DNA of 64,000 nucleotides from Acidihalobacter ferrooxydans (lineage in GTDB: Bacteria > Pseudomonadota > Gammaproteobacteria > DSM-5130 > Acidihalobacteraceae). Within the stretch, counting starts at the first letter, position 1; each line of letters begins with the position of its first letter. The translations under genes and the position numbers were made by a program. The stretch lies in the NCBI RefSeq assembly GCF_001975725.1, contig NZ_CP019434.1:1819486-1883485 (forward strand), read 5' to 3'. The notes beneath the pieces are model-generated. The model had not been told where the DNA came from. It worked only from the letters and a program-made list of their open reading frames with translations, and did no database searches. This document shows, piece after piece, positions 17,343-27,561 of the stretch.

Positions 17343-17846
17343 TCAGCTCAACATGCTTTTGAGATCCTTGAGCATCAGGAACAGATGGTACGAATCGGTC
17401 GGGCTGGGCTCAAATTCCCAGGATTCGTACCACTGCCGCGCCGCATCATCCTTGGCATGGACCAACAGGCAGCGGATGCCGGCGATGTCGGCGGCCTGTG
17501 CGGTACGCAGCAGCGCATCCTTGAGCAAGGCCTGGCCCAGGCCTTTGCGCTGATGCTCCTTGTCCACGGCGAGCCGGGCCAGGATCATGACCGGCACCGG
17601 GTGGCGCGCCAGCCCCTTCATCACTCTCGACGGCGCGGCTTCCGGATCGACGCTACCAACGGCCAGGCTGTAGAAGCCGACCACCACGTCACCCTGGCAG
17701 CAGACATAGGTCTGCGCGCTGTTGGCCTTCTGGTTGACGAGCGCGTAGCGCTGCAGGAACTGGTTCAGCGCGGCCTGGCCGCAGTCGAACGCATCGACCT
17801 GATCCGTTGCAGCGAGCTTGCGAACGGGTGAGTAGTCATCGCTCAA
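17343..17846 (-). CDS. GNAT acetyltransferase toxin (TacT/AtaT type)
   Basis: A 167-residue GNAT with the acetyl-CoA loop DKEHQRKGLGQALLKDAL and the C-terminal ARQWYESWEFEP. The FDCGQAALNQFLQRYA N-terminus is typical of DUF1778-linked toxins, which acetylate aminoacyl-tRNA and block translation. The start is a TTG at 17846 overlapping the antitoxin stop (TTGA), implying low, coupled synthesis. Convergent with the ParB-like gene. Confidence 0.85.
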   Translation of the reverse strand: MSDDYSPVRKLAATDQVDAFDCGQAALNQFLQRYALVNQKANSAQTYVCCQGDVVVGFYSLAVGSVDPEAAPSRVMKGLARHPVPVMILARLAVDKEHQRKGLGQALLKDALLRTAQAADIAGIRCLLVHAKDDAARQWYESWEFEPSPTDSYHLFLMLKDLKSMLS

Positions 17847-18121
17847 CCTAGCACCCCAGGTTCACGCAGCAACTTCTTCAGACGCGGCTTGCTTTGCACC
17901 GGGCGGTCCAGCGCCTCCTGGAAGGCCTGCCACTGTGTGTCGTCCAGCACGAACTGGCGACGATCCGCCAGTGTCTGCGCAGCAGCCGTCACGCCCGCGT
18001 CGAGCAGGAACTCGCTGACGTTCTTGTGGCAGGCGCGTGCGGCTTCTTGAAGCAGCTGCTTGACCGGCGTGCTGGCACGAACGTCAATGCGTTCGGTCTT
18101 GGAAAGATTCAGGGTGCTCAT
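17843..18121 (-). CDS. DUF1778 (TacA-type) antitoxin
   Basis: A 92-residue ribbon-helix-helix antitoxin (KTERIDVRASTPVKQLLQEAARACHKNVSEFLLDAG) with a C-terminal neutralising tail. It overlaps the toxin by 4 bp. A promoter with an 11-bp palindrome in its spacer lies directly upstream, fitting autorepression. Confidence 0.85.
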   Translation of the reverse strand: MSTLNLSKTERIDVRASTPVKQLLQEAARACHKNVSEFLLDAGVTAAAQTLADRRQFVLDDTQWQAFQEALDRPVQSKPRLKKLLREPGVLG

Positions 18122-18153
18122 GGTGCCCCTCCGGACTGATGTTGGATGCCCTT

Positions 18154-18183
18154 ATTGTAGGCGTCCGGACATTGTCCTGACAA
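18154..18183 (-). promoter_or_regulatory. TA promoter with operator palindrome
   Basis: On the minus strand TTGTCA (18183-18178) and TACAAT (18159-18154) are spaced by 18 bp. The spacer contains the perfect palindrome GGACATTGTCC (18167-18177), the likely antitoxin operator. From 18184 to about 18524 I see no gene; the junction between element and chromosome probably lies here. Confidence 0.6.
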
Positions 18184-18524
18184 GACGTTTCTTGTCTTGG
18201 CCGCCATCCAAGCACGCACTTCCGCGTTGCAATGTGTCGGTAGTGCTCGATAACTACCAACGAAACGCACCCGCAGCGTTTCCTTCGCCACCCAATGCTG
18301 CAATCCAACCGCTTGATTCGTCCGCGCGTAACTCTCTGATCTGTATGGTGCTGACTTATGGCCTTTGCGGACTTCGGGCCAGTTCAAGGGAGCGAGGTCG
18401 GAGCGAGGAATGGCCAGGAGAGAGCGGAATGTGGCCCGGAACGGGCTGGAAGGCTGACCGGTGCCGTCCGCAGGCTTCCGCAGGAACCCCCGCGAACACG
18501 CGGGAACCGGCGCGATCAGGCAAG

Positions 18525-18554
18525 AAAAAACCCCAACCGAGAACGGTTGGGGTT
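18525..18554 (-). terminator. ssrA terminator
   Basis: An 11-bp stem AACCCCAACCG/CGGTTGGGGTT with a 4-base loop. On the minus strand it is followed by TTTTTT (18530-18525). It lies just past the tmRNA 3' end, so it ends ssrA transcription. Confidence 0.9.
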
Positions 18555-18561
18555 TCATTAT

Positions 18562-18924
18562 TGGTGGAGGCGGGGGGAATCGAACCCCCGTCCGCAAGTC
18601 CTCCGCCTTCGGCTCTACATGCTTATTCCGTCTTTGAGTTTAACCGCTCGCTACCCGACGGGCAGGGAAAACGAACGGCGATCCCAGTTGGGTTTTAACG
18701 GATCGGCCCTGGGAGAACGTCACCGCGAGCTTGTGAGAGTCGACGCCTCGAACCTGAGTGCACAAGCACACGTCAGTGAGACGGCACCCTACCGGGTTTT
18801 AAGCGGCGAGTGCGTAGTTGTCGTCGTTGGCAACTATAAGTTTGCAGCAGGGATTTACGAGGTCAGCTACACCCTCGGCATGCACCTCAGGTTTCGCAAC
18901 CCGCGTCGAAGCCAGGTCGCCCCC
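18562..18924 (-). ncRNA. ssrA: transfer-messenger RNA (tmRNA)
   Basis: The 363-nt RNA starts GGGGGCGACC and ends GGTTCGATTCCCCCC..ACCA, with the 3' CCA encoded. The seven-bp acceptor stem has the G3-U70-type pair of alanine tRNA. The tag frame is at 18831-18799 and reads ANDDNYALAA followed by TAA, with GCC as resume codon. It rescues stalled ribosomes and tags the peptide for proteolysis. The gene is intact. The 3' end faces the mobile element, a classic integration target, though no duplicated 3' end is visible here. Confidence 0.97.
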
Positions 18925-18933
18925 TTTGGAAGG

Positions 18934-18963
18934 TTTATATGATAGCAAATTTGCCGTTTTCAA
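18934..18963 (-). promoter_or_regulatory. ssrA promoter
   Basis: Minus-strand TTGAAA (18963-18958) and TATAAA (18939-18934) are spaced by 18 bp, ending 9 bp before the mature 5' end. The rest of 18964-19197 is a divergent spacer before purL, without a gene. Confidence 0.7.
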
Positions 18964-19197
18964 TCCGGATAATCCATCAGACGCGGCGATGATTACGCAG
19001 CGCTTTGCATTGATGGGGAATTTTCCGCAGTAAACGGCATCGTGGCGCTATGCAGAGTGCAAATGCGATTTGCGGGTTCAAAGATCATGCCCGGATGGTT
19101 CACAACGCGTGGCGATGGCGCGCCGGGTTCAAGCCATGCGAGTGTGCGGCGTTTGCTTTATGATTGCGCCCTTTCCAAGGCGAACGGGAACCGCACG

Positions 19198-22100
19198 ATG
19201 CTGGTGATCGAAGGGGGCTCGGCTCTCAGCGCGTTTCGACGCGAAAGGCTGCGGCAAAAACTGGCGGAGGTGGCGCCAGCGGTTAAAGATGTCGATGCGC
19301 AGACTGTGTATTTCGCGCAGTGCGCAGCGGCGTTGGATGAGGAGCAGCGTCTGCGGCTGGGCGATGTGCTTGGCGAACCGGCCGTGGACGCGCTGGAGCG
19401 TCCTCGCGGGGCGTGCCACGATGGCTTTATCGTGATTCCGCGCTTCGGCACGATTTCTCCCTGGGCGAGCAAGGCAGCCGATATTTTGCGCCAATGCGGG
19501 CTGGAGCGCGTCGAACGCATCGAACGCGGAACTTCTTATTGCCTGGGCCTTGCGGCGCCATTGTCAGCAGACGAGCGTCGCGCGGTCGCGGCGCTGCTGC
19601 ATGATCGTATGACCGAGACGGTGGTCGAGGCGACAGAAGACGCGGCAGCCTTGTTCGACACGCATAGGCCGGCGCCGCTGGGGCGCATCGAACTCGGTGG
19701 TGACGCACAGGCGGCGCTGGAGCGGGCCAACCGCGGTTTGGGCTTGGCGTTGTCGCCCGATGAAATCGATTATCTGGCTGAAAACTACGCCATGCTGGGG
19801 CGCCACCCGACCGATACCGAACTGATGATGTTTGCGCAGGCCAATTCCGAGCATTGTCGCCACAAGGTGTTCAATGCGTCGTGGATCATCGATGGCGTAC
19901 CGCAGACGCAGACGCTGTTCGGCATGATCCGCAATACTTACCATCACGCGCCGGAAGGCGTGTTGTCGGCGTACAAGGACAATTCTTCGGTCATCCGCGG
20001 ATTCGAGGTGCGCCGCTTCGCGCCGCTGCCCGATGCCACGGCGTACGGTGAGCGTCATGAGTGTGTGCACATCTGCATGAAGGTGGAGACGCACAATCAT
20101 CCGACGGCAATTTCGCCGTTTGCGGGTGCGGCAACGGGTGCGGGCGGTGAGATTCGCGACGAAGGCGCGACGGGCATCGGGGCGCGGCCCAAGGCCGGAT
20201 TGACGGGGTTCGCCGTGTCCAATCTGCGCATTCCCGGTTTCGAGCAGCCCTGGGAACAGGACTACGGCCGCCCGGGACGGATTGTCTCGGCGCTGGACAT
20301 CATGCTTGAAGGGCCGATCGGCGCCTGTTCGTTCAACAATGAATTCGGGCGCCCCGGAATTGCGGGCTATTTCCGCAGCTTTGAGCTGAGCGTGCCGGGC
20401 GTGAACGGCCCGGAAGTGCGCGGCTATCACAAGCCGATCATGCTTGCCGGGGGCGTCGGTGCGATCCGCGAGGATCAGGTACAGAAGCGACCGATCAGCG
20501 TGGGTGCGCAGATCGTCGTGCTGGGCGGGCCGGCGATGCAGATTGGCCTGGGCGGCGGCGCGGCGTCCAGCATGGCCACGGGTGCCGGCGACGAACAGCT
20601 CGATTTCGCTTCCGTGCAGCGCAGCAATCCGGAAATGGAGCGCCGTTGCCAGGAGGTGATCGACCGCTGCGCCGCGCTGGGTGCGCAGAGCCCGGTTCTC
20701 TCGCTGCACGACGTGGGCGCCGGTGGTTTGTCCAACGCCGTGCCCGAACTGGTCAATGATGCCGGTCGGGGCGGGCGCTTCGAATTGCGTGCGGTGCCCA
20801 ATGACGAGCCCGGCATGTCGCCCTTGGCGATCTGGTGCAACGAGGCTCAGGAGCGTTACGTGGTGGCCGTGGACAGTGATCGACTGGATACGTTCGTTGC
20901 TTTTTGCGAACGCGAGCGTTGCCCCTATGCGGTGATTGGCGAGGCGACGGCCGAACAGCGGTTGATCGTCGGCGATGCGTTGCTCGAAGAAACGCCGGTC
21001 GATCTGCCCATGGAAGTGTTATTGGGTAAGCCGCCGAAGATGCTGCGTGATGTGCGCCATGCGCAGCCGCCGCGGGCGGCGCCGGTGCTGGATGGGATGC
21101 AGATCGATGAGGCGATCGACCGCGTACTGCGGCTGCCGACCGTGGCAAGTAAAGGTTTCCTGATTACGATCGGCGACCGTACCGTCGGCGGCCTGGTGGC
21201 GCGCGATCAGATGGTGGGCCCCTGGCAGGTGCCGGTGGCCGATGTCGGCGTGACGCTGAGTGATTTTCGCGGCTATACCGGCGAGGCCATGGCCATTGGC
21301 GAGCGCCCGCCGCTGGCGTTGATCGACCCGGCCGCTTCCGGGCGCATGGCGATCGGCGAGGCACTGACCAACATCGCCGCCGCGCCGATCCAGGCACTGG
21401 GCGAGGTGCGCCTGTCCGCCAACTGGATGGCGGCGGTTGGCCATCCTGGCGAAGATGCGGGCCTGTTCGATACCGTGCGCGCGGTCGGTGAGCAACTGTG
21501 CCCGCAACTAGGCATTGCCATTCCGGTCGGCAAGGATTCGCTGTCGATGAAGACCGTCTGGGAGGAGGGCGGCGAGACGCGCGCGGTGACCTCGCCGCTG
21601 TCGCTGGTGGTCAGCGCCTTCGCGCCGGTCAGCGACGCGCGACATGTGCTGACGCCGCAACTGCGCACCGATTGCGGCGATACCGACCTGATCCTGGTCG
21701 ATCTGGGGCGCGGTCGCAATCGTCTGGGTGGTTCGGCTCTGTTGCAGGTGTACGGTCAGCTCGGCGACATCGCACCGGACCTGGATGCGGCCGAGACATT
21801 GAAAGGCTTTTTCGAAGCGATTCAGACACTCAACGCCGACCGTTCGCTGCTGGCCTATCACGACCGGTCGGACGGCGGGCTGTTGGCGAGCGTTTGCGAA
21901 ATGGCCTTTGCCGGGCGGGTCGGCGTCGAGCTGGACCTGCATGCCGACGCTGAGCCGCTGGCCGCATTGTTCAACGAAGAGCTGGGAGCTGTACTGCAAG
22001 TGCGGCATGCCGATGTCGATGAAGTGTTGATGGTGTTCAGCGAAATCGGGCTGGGCAATCATGCGCGCGTCATCGGGCGGCTCAGCGAGGATGATGCGAT

Positions 22101-23094
22101 CAGTATTCGGGCCGGCTACCGTACGCTGTATCGCGCGCCGCGCGAACGTCTACACAGGATCTGGGCCGAAACCAGCTATCGCATGCAGGCGCTGCGCGAT
22201 AATCCGGCCTGCGCCGAGCAGGAATTCGCGGCGCTGGGCGAGTCGGACGATCCGGGCTTGTTCGCGCGGCTCGGTTTCGACCCGGAGGAAAATCTCGCCG
22301 CGCCCTTCATCGCCAGCGGCGTCCGTCCGCGTGTGGCCATTCTGCGCGAGCAGGGCGTCAACGGACAGATCGAGATGGCCGCCGCGTTCGATCGCGCCGG
22401 CTTCGAGTCGGTTGACGTGCATATGAGCGACATCATCGCCGGGCGGGTCGAGCTGGCCGAATTCCACGGCATTGTCGCCTGCGGCGGCTTTTCCTATGGC
22501 GATGTGCTCGGCGCGGGTGGCGGCTGGGCGAAGTCGATCCGATACAATCCGCGTGCCCGCGACGCCTTTCAGGCGTTTTTCGAACGCCAGGACAGCTTCG
22601 GGCTGGGCGTGTGCAACGGCTGCCAGATGATGTCGCAACTGCGCGACATGATTCCCGGCGCGGCGCACTGGCCGACGTTCGCGCGCAACGAATCCGAGCA
22701 GTTCGAGGGGCGCTTGAGTCTGGTCGAAGTGCTCCCGTCGCCTTCACTGTTTCTGCGCGACATGCAGGGCTCGGTCATCCCCGTGGTCGTTTCTCACGGT
22801 GAGGGTCGCGCGGTGTTCGGCGACAATACGGCGGAGGCGGTGGAGCAGGCCGGTCTGGTTGCATTGCGTTTCGTGGATCACCACGGTCGGGCCACCACGC
22901 GCTATCCACACAATCCGAACGGCTCGCCGCGTGGCATCACCGGCCTCAGTTCGACTGACGGGCGCTTTACGATCATGATGCCGCATCCTGAGCGCGTGTT
23001 TCGCGCCGTGCAGTTCAGCTGGCATCCCCCGGAATGGACAGAAGACAGCCCCTGGATGCGCATGTTTCGCAATGCGCGGGTCAGCATCGGCTGA
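19198..23094 (+). CDS. purL: phosphoribosylformylglycinamidine synthase
   Basis: A 1298-residue large-type FGAM synthase, close to the 1295 of E. coli. It converts FGAR, ATP and glutamine to FGAM in purine synthesis. The PurS-like N-terminus ([22 protein letters not shown]) leads to the FGAM synthase domains ([23 protein letters not shown]) and a C-terminal glutaminase with nucleophile in GVCNGCQMM and [24 protein letters not shown] supplies the catalytic His/Glu. The start at 19198 gives the standard length; the frame open before it lacks a credible start. Monocistronic, divergent from ssrA. Confidence 0.97.
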   Translation: MLVIEGGSALSAFRRERLRQKLAEVAPAVKDVDAQTVYFAQCAAALDEEQRLRLGDVLGEPAVDALERPRGACHDGFIVIPRFGTISPWASKAADILRQCGLERVERIERGTSYCLGLAAPLSADERRAVAALLHDRMTETVVEATEDAAALFDTHRPAPLGRIELGGDAQAALERANRGLGLALSPDEIDYLAENYAMLGRHPTDTELMMFAQANSEHCRHKVFNASWIIDGVPQTQTLFGMIRNTYHHAPEGVLSAYKDNSSVIRGFEVRRFAPLPDATAYGERHECVHICMKVETHNHPTAISPFAGAATGAGGEIRDEGATGIGARPKAGLTGFAVSNLRIPGFEQPWEQDYGRPGRIVSALDIMLEGPIGACSFNNEFGRPGIAGYFRSFELSVPGVNGPEVRGYHKPIMLAGGVGAIREDQVQKRPISVGAQIVVLGGPAMQIGLGGGAASSMATGAGDEQLDFASVQRSNPEMERRCQEVIDRCAALGAQSPVLSLHDVGAGGLSNAVPELVNDAGRGGRFELRAVPNDEPGMSPLAIWCNEAQERYVVAVDSDRLDTFVAFCERERCPYAVIGEATAEQRLIVGDALLEETPVDLPMEVLLGKPPKMLRDVRHAQPPRAAPVLDGMQIDEAIDRVLRLPTVASKGFLITIGDRTVGGLVARDQMVGPWQVPVADVGVTLSDFRGYTGEAMAIGERPPLALIDPAASGRMAIGEALTNIAAAPIQALGEVRLSANWMAAVGHPGEDAGLFDTVRAVGEQLCPQLGIAIPVGKDSLSMKTVWEEGGETRAVTSPLSLVVSAFAPVSDARHVLTPQLRTDCGDTDLILVDLGRGRNRLGGSALLQVYGQLGDIAPDLDAAETLKGFFEAIQTLNADRSLLAYHDRSDGGLLASVCEMAFAGRVGVELDLHADAEPLAALFNEELGAVLQVRHADVDEVLMVFSEIGLGNHARVIGRLSEDDAISIRAGYRTLYRAPRERLHRIWAETSYRMQALRDNPACAEQEFAALGESDDPGLFARLGFDPEENLAAPFIASGVRPRVAILREQGVNGQIEMAAAFDRAGFESVDVHMSDIIAGRVELAEFHGIVACGGFSYGDVLGAGGGWAKSIRYNPRARDAFQAFFERQDSFGLGVCNGCQMMSQLRDMIPGAAHWPTFARNESEQFEGRLSLVEVLPSPSLFLRDMQGSVIPVVVSHGEGRAVFGDNTAEAVEQAGLVALRFVDHHGRATTRYPHNPNGSPRGITGLSSTDGRFTIMMPHPERVFRAVQFSWHPPEWTEDSPWMRMFRNARVSIG

Positions 23095-23335
23095 CCCGGG
23101 AGCCTTTCGGGCGTGAAGTCGCAGCAAGGCGAGCGGGTACCGGCCTCCAGTATCCCGTCGCCGCGGCCGATTTTTCCGGGTCCGCCAGGCTTTCAGGTGA
23201 GCGCAGTCGCGTAGCGTTCCTTGGAACCCGCCCGACGCACCGCTGTCAGAGTGTCTATGAACAGCGCCATGATCCATCGTTGCGTCCGACTGGCAACGCG
23301 CCGCGCGGGCGGCGCATTGGCCGGATCGAGGCCTC

Positions 23336-24109
23336 ATGGCCAAGCCGTCCAATGCACCGATCGGCAACCCTGAGAGCATGCACCGCAGCCTGCGCACTGC
23401 CGCAGTCACCCTCGCGCGGCTGGCTGCGGCAGGGGTGCTCGCCGGTGGTCTGTGCGCTTGCGCCCCCCGCGCTGGCGTACCGCTGCGGGCAGCGGCCCCT
23501 GCCGCATCGCCGCACGGCCCCGGCACGAGACCGGTCGCGAAAGTCTATATCCTCAACAATGGCTGGCATACCGGCTTTGCACTGCCGGCTCAGGCCCTGC
23601 GCGAGTATCTGCCGGGGCTTGGCCGCTGGCTGCCGACTTCTGGAGAAGTGCTGATCGGGTGGGGCAATCGGCGCTTCTACATGGCGCACCATCCGGGGCC
23701 GGCGGCAGCGCTGGCCGCCGTGCTGCCCTCGCCAGCCGTACTGCTCGTCCAGCATCTGCGCGGGCCAGACTGGCGCCGCCAGTTGCTGCCGAGCACGCGG
23801 CTGTATCTCTTGCCGCTCGATGCCTTGCGGCTACATCGGCTGGATGTATTTATCGGCAAGGCCATCGCCCGGCCTGTGGCGGTGGCGCGCGAGCCGTGGC
23901 GTCCACATGGGCGTTTTTTCGCTTCCACGGAGACCTATGATCTGTTTCATACCTGCAACACCTGGACCGCACAGGCGCTGGCCGCGATGGGTTATACGGT
24001 GCAACCGGCGGGTGTTATAGTTTCGGCTCAGGTTATTGACCTCTGGCACGGGATTGTCAGCCACGACGCCCGCGCCGATACCCGCCGGTTCCCGGCACCG
24101 CGCATTTGA
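23336..24109 (+). CDS. DUF2459 family lipoprotein
   Basis: A 257-residue protein resembling the DUF2459/TIGR02117 family. The N-terminal hydrophobic segment (AAVTLARLAAAGVLAGGLCAC) ends in a lipobox LCAC, so it is probably a lipoprotein. Conserved stretches are YILNNGWHTGFALPA, VLIGWGNRRFYM and HTCNTWTAQALAAMGY, the latter with a Cys/His-like site suggestive of a peptidase-like fold. GAGG precedes the ATG at 23336; an ATG at 23378 is an alternative start. The 240 bp between purL and it holds no gene. Function unknown. Confidence 0.7.
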   Translation: MAKPSNAPIGNPESMHRSLRTAAVTLARLAAAGVLAGGLCACAPRAGVPLRAAAPAASPHGPGTRPVAKVYILNNGWHTGFALPAQALREYLPGLGRWLPTSGEVLIGWGNRRFYMAHHPGPAAALAAVLPSPAVLLVQHLRGPDWRRQLLPSTRLYLLPLDALRLHRLDVFIGKAIARPVAVAREPWRPHGRFFASTETYDLFHTCNTWTAQALAAMGYTVQPAGVIVSAQVIDLWHGIVSHDARADTRRFPAPRI

Positions 24110-24151
24110 ATCCGCCTCCTATTTCTTACCCGACACGCAGGCATACTTATC

Positions 24152-24748
24152 ATGCTCGAAATCAGTATTCATTTTCCCGAAGACTTCGCAACGAATCCGC
24201 GCGCCAGCGTACGGCTGGAGGGCGATGAACTGCCTGAATATGGACAAGTCTGGATCTGGGACATGTTCTATGCACAGACCGCTCATGCGATTGCCGACAC
24301 CGCCGCGCTGCACGACTTGCGTGAAGATCTCGAACTCTGGGGTGTGAACATGTCCAGCAAGGTGTTCCAGCCCTTCGAGCACATTCGCAGCAAGGGACAT
24401 CTGGTGCTGCGCGAAGGCTTCGCCATCGACGACACCGTGGCGGGCGACACCGTGCTCAGCCTTGGCGTGACTGCTGTGGCCAAGGAGATGCCCAGGGTCG
24501 AGTTACGTTCCGGCGATACTTTGAGTCCCGAGTTGCGCACGGCAGCGGTAGTGGCGCTGGCCCAGTACTTCATCGATCTGAATGAACTGTTCGCCAAGGA
24601 ACTGCCGCTGCACATTCTGGCATTCCGGAAATTCTACGGGGATGTGGTGCCGCCCGGCGATCCGTCCAGCATCGATGATGCGCCGATGTTCGCCATCCAG
24701 AAAGCGCTGGAGTACTTCAACAGTGCAGCGCAGGGTGCGCATCACTAG
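24152..24748 (+). CDS. unknown 198-residue protein
   Basis: An acidic soluble protein (MLEISIHFPEDFATNPRASV) with a mid-region of beta strands and a helical C-terminus (ALAQYFIDLNELFAKELPLHILAFRKFYGD). No family recognised and no signal peptide. It lies 42 bp after the lipoprotein gene and 3 bp before the HAD gene, so an operon is likely. Confidence 0.6.
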   Translation: MLEISIHFPEDFATNPRASVRLEGDELPEYGQVWIWDMFYAQTAHAIADTAALHDLREDLELWGVNMSSKVFQPFEHIRSKGHLVLREGFAIDDTVAGDTVLSLGVTAVAKEMPRVELRSGDTLSPELRTAAVVALAQYFIDLNELFAKELPLHILAFRKFYGDVVPPGDPSSIDDAPMFAIQKALEYFNSAAQGAHH

Positions 24749-24751
24749 TCC

Positions 24752-25450
24752 ATGACGATCCGCTGCATCACCTTCGATCTCGACGATACGCTGTGGGCGT
24801 GTCAGCCGGTGATCGCCGCTGCGGAGCGGCGGTTCTATGCCTGGCTGATCGAGCGTTACCCCGCGCTCGGCGTGCCGTTCCATGATCTGGATGCCCTGAT
24901 TGCGCATCGCATTGCGTATTTCCGGCGCAATGCGGATTTGCGCCACGATATGACGCGCCTGCGCAAGCGCTGGCTGGCGGAACTTGCTGCCGAGCATGCG
25001 CTCGACGACGCCTTGATCGAGGACGGTTTCCGCGTGTTCTGGCTGGCGCGCAACGAGGTGGAATTGTATGCCGAGGCGGCCGACCTGCTGTGCACGCTGG
25101 GCCAGCGTTTCACGATCGGCGCAATCACCAACGGCAACGCCGACGTGCGCCACATCGGCGTCGATCACTATTTCGACTTCGTGCTGACCTCGGCCGAAGC
25201 GGGTGTGTCCAAACCGCACCCGGACATTTTCGCGCAGGCTCTGGCGCGAGCCGGCGTGAGCGCGAATGAATGCGTACATGTCGGCGATGATGCCGAATGT
25301 GACGTGCGCGGCGCGCAGGCGCTTGGCTTGCGCGCCGTGTGGGTCAATCCGGCGCAATCACGCTGGCCGTTGGAGGAGGGCGCACCGGATGCATCGATCC
25401 GGCACGTCTCGGAACTGCCCGGGGTCTTGAGAGAATGGAACGCGCTCTGA
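24752..25450 (+). CDS. HAD-superfamily phosphatase (YigB-like)
   Basis: A 232-residue HAD hydrolase with motif I DLDDTLW, motif II ITNGN, motif III KPHPDIF and motif IV GDDAECDVRGAQALG. It resembles YigB-type FMN/riboflavin-pathway phosphatases by motif set and length. Substrate not determined. It starts 3 bp after the preceding gene. Confidence 0.85.
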   Translation: MTIRCITFDLDDTLWACQPVIAAAERRFYAWLIERYPALGVPFHDLDALIAHRIAYFRRNADLRHDMTRLRKRWLAELAAEHALDDALIEDGFRVFWLARNEVELYAEAADLLCTLGQRFTIGAITNGNADVRHIGVDHYFDFVLTSAEAGVSKPHPDIFAQALARAGVSANECVHVGDDAECDVRGAQALGLRAVWVNPAQSRWPLEEGAPDASIRHVSELPGVLREWNAL

Positions 25451-25474
25451 AGCGTGTTTTGCCGGCTTGTTGTC

Positions 25475-26665
25475 TCACCCCGCCGCTTTGCGTGTGCCAG
25501 CGGGTAGCGCAAGACTGACAAATCCGGCCAGAGTAATCGCACCGACCAGCAGCCACAGCACATAGTCGACGCCATGTGCGGCCTGCACGAAGCCGAGTGC
25601 GGCCAGTGCGACAGCGGCCAGCCCGTTCGACAGACCCAGAGCAATGCCTGAGCCGAGCGAGCGGTTTTCCGGGAAGATATCCTGGCCGATGAGAACGCCC
25701 AGCGGCAGGCTGGCGAACAGCGCGATCCCGAGCAGGCCGAGGATCACCATCTGCCAGGCGCCACTGCTGAGCAGGAAGGCGGCCAGCAGCAAGGCACCGA
25801 ACAGGCTCGACCCCAGCAACACGGCGCGACGCCCGATGCGGTCGGAGAGATGGCCGCCACCGATGTTGCCGATGATGCCGACCACCAGCAGCACGGTAAT
25901 CAGTTCTGCACCCTGCGTGAGATCGTAGCCGCGTTCATGCCATAGAATTGGCAGGAAGGTGACGACACCGAAGATGGTCAGCGCGCGCAGCAGCGAGAAG
26001 CCCACCAGCGTGCTCATCGGTCCGATATGTTCACGCCAGACGATGGGTTTGGCTTCGGCATGGCGCGGCTTCTGGATCGGAAGCTGGCGCCACAAGAAGG
26101 CCGCGCTGAACAGCGCCGGCAACGCGAGCAGCCAGAGGTAGTGCAGCCCCCAGTAAACCACGACAAGACTGGCGATCAGAGGCCAGATACCACGGCCCAG
26201 TTCGCCGCCGACCAGAAACAGCGACATCCCGAATCCGCGCCTGTCGCCGCTCAGCGCGCGGGCGCCGGCCAAGGCCTGCGGGTGAAAGAGCGCGCTGCTG
26301 ATGCCAATGACAATCAGCGCCGGGATCAGCACCCACATGCTCGGAGCGAGGCCGATCATGGCCGCGGCAAGGCTGGTTCCCAGCACGCCAATAACAATGA
26401 ACAGACGCCCACCGATGCGGTCAGCGAACCAACCGCTGAAAACCTGCAGGGCCTGCCCCACCAGCAGGGCGGACATCAACCCTCCGGCCAGGGCGACATC
26501 CTGATGCAATGCGATCAGAACCGCCGGCAGGATACCGGGGAGATAGTTCGCCGAACCGTCGTTGAGAAAATGCAGCCAGCTCAGGCCGGCGAGGCGTTGG
26601 TACTGCGGGCCTGCCGTGGCGTCTGTCTGCAGGGTCGCGCTGAGTGTGGATTGGCTTGTGCTCAT
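25475..26665 (-). CDS. MFS transporter (fosmidomycin-resistance-like)
   Basis: A protein of about 396 residues with about 12 membrane segments and the MFS loop motif GWFADRIGGRLF. It resembles Fsr-type drug exporters (LSWLHFLNDGSANYLPGILPAVL at the N-terminus). The start is ATG at 26665; the frame upstream uses only TTG. It faces the HAD gene convergently. A palindrome typical of TetR operators lies 40 bp upstream, so it may be induced by a drug or metabolite. Substrate unknown. Confidence 0.8.
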   Translation of the reverse strand: MSTSQSTLSATLQTDATAGPQYQRLAGLSWLHFLNDGSANYLPGILPAVLIALHQDVALAGGLMSALLVGQALQVFSGWFADRIGGRLFIVIGVLGTSLAAAMIGLAPSMWVLIPALIVIGISSALFHPQALAGARALSGDRRGFGMSLFLVGGELGRGIWPLIASLVVVYWGLHYLWLLALPALFSAAFLWRQLPIQKPRHAEAKPIVWREHIGPMSTLVGFSLLRALTIFGVVTFLPILWHERGYDLTQGAELITVLLVVGIIGNIGGGHLSDRIGRRAVLLGSSLFGALLLAAFLLSSGAWQMVILGLLGIALFASLPLGVLIGQDIFPENRSLGSGIALGLSNGLAAVALAALGFVQAAHGVDYVLWLLVGAITLAGFVSLALPAGTRKAAG

Positions 26666-26704
26666 GGGTGGCTCGTGTCTGTTTGGCAATGTTTTCGATA
26701 CTTT

Positions 26705-26722
26705 ATACCGACCGTTCGGTAT
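26705..26722. promoter_or_regulatory. TetR-type operator upstream of the MFS gene
   Basis: ATACCGACCGTTCGGTAT is a near-perfect 18-bp inverted repeat of the ACCGACY..GGT type bound by TetR/AcrR repressors. Minus-strand TATAAA (26707-26702) overlaps it and may be the -10 of the MFS promoter. No TetR gene is in the window. Confidence 0.6.
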
Positions 26723-26836
26723 GTTCTATGACAACGACACTGTGGAAATAGTTGCTAACCCTGCGAGTCTGTTGGGCGATCCCGTCGCCGCACAGTCGGC
26801 TCTTTCCAGGTCCGATAGGCTCCTTGAGGGTGCAGC

Positions 26837-27493
26837 TTATAAAAGCTGTTTGAGCGCGGGCCAGATATTGTCCAGCAGACGTGGTTCTGCAGCCGCAATG
26901 GGATGAATCCCGTCGGGCTGCATGAGATTGCGGTGGCTTGCCACGCCAGCCAGCAAATGCGCAACCAGCGGTGTGTGGGTGTCCTGCGCGACCTGCCGGT
27001 AGACGCGCTCAAAGGCCTCGACATACGCCGGTCCGTAGTTCGGCGGCAAACGCACGCCAAGCAGGAGGATTCTGGCGCCGGCGGCGCGACCCAATTCGAT
27101 TATCTTGCGCAGATTGGCGCGCATGACGCGCAAGGAAATTCCGCGCAGCCCATCGTTACCGCCGAGTTCGACGATGAGTATAGCCGGGTGATCCTGCTTC
27201 AGCGCCCGCGGCAGGCGTGCGAGTCCGCCGGATGTCGTGTCGCCACTGATGCTGGCGTTGATGACCCGATAGCGATAGCCTTTAGCGTGCAGACGCTGAC
27301 GGAGCAGGTTGACCCAGCCGTCGGCGCGGTCGATTCCGCGAGCGGCGCTGAGGCTGTCGCCGAGCACCAGAATGGTTTTCGTGGTCGCCGTGGTGTTCGT
27401 CGCCGCTGCCGCACTGCCCGAGTAGATAAAAAGGCCACACAACACCAGGCTGGCGAACAGGACGTTGGAGAGGCATCGTTTCATGGATGACAA
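26837..27493 (-). CDS. TesA-like SGNH/GDSL esterase
   Basis: A protein of about 218 residues with an N-terminal signal sequence and a mature SGNH hydrolase. Block I is LVLGDSLSAARGID (Ser), block III VELGGNDGLRG, and block V DGIHP (Asp/His), as in E. coli TesA (thioesterase I/arylesterase). It is likely periplasmic. A TTG at 27493 has AAGGGG at ideal spacing; the ATG at 27484 is the conventional alternative. Divergent from the ABC transporter, the arrangement typical of tesA-ybbA-ybbP. Confidence 0.85.
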   Translation of the reverse strand: MSSMKRCLSNVLFASLVLCGLFIYSGSAAAATNTTATTKTILVLGDSLSAARGIDRADGWVNLLRQRLHAKGYRYRVINASISGDTTSGGLARLPRALKQDHPAILIVELGGNDGLRGISLRVMRANLRKIIELGRAAGARILLLGVRLPPNYGPAYVEAFERVYRQVAQDTHTPLVAHLLAGVASHRNLMQPDGIHPIAAAEPRLLDNIWPALKQLL

Positions 27494-27561
27494 GTTTACC
27501 CCTTCAGGCGTATCGCTGATCTACGGTGGTCGCGAATCTTCGCCACGAATGGCCTCGCCCC

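Noticed and set aside
18118-18597. 159-residue ORF overlapping the tmRNA 3' end
   Set aside because: Covers the TA promoter, the terminator and tmRNA; not compatible with coding.
19564-20709. 381-residue minus-strand ORF in purL
   Set aside because: Antisense shadow of purL in GC-rich DNA.
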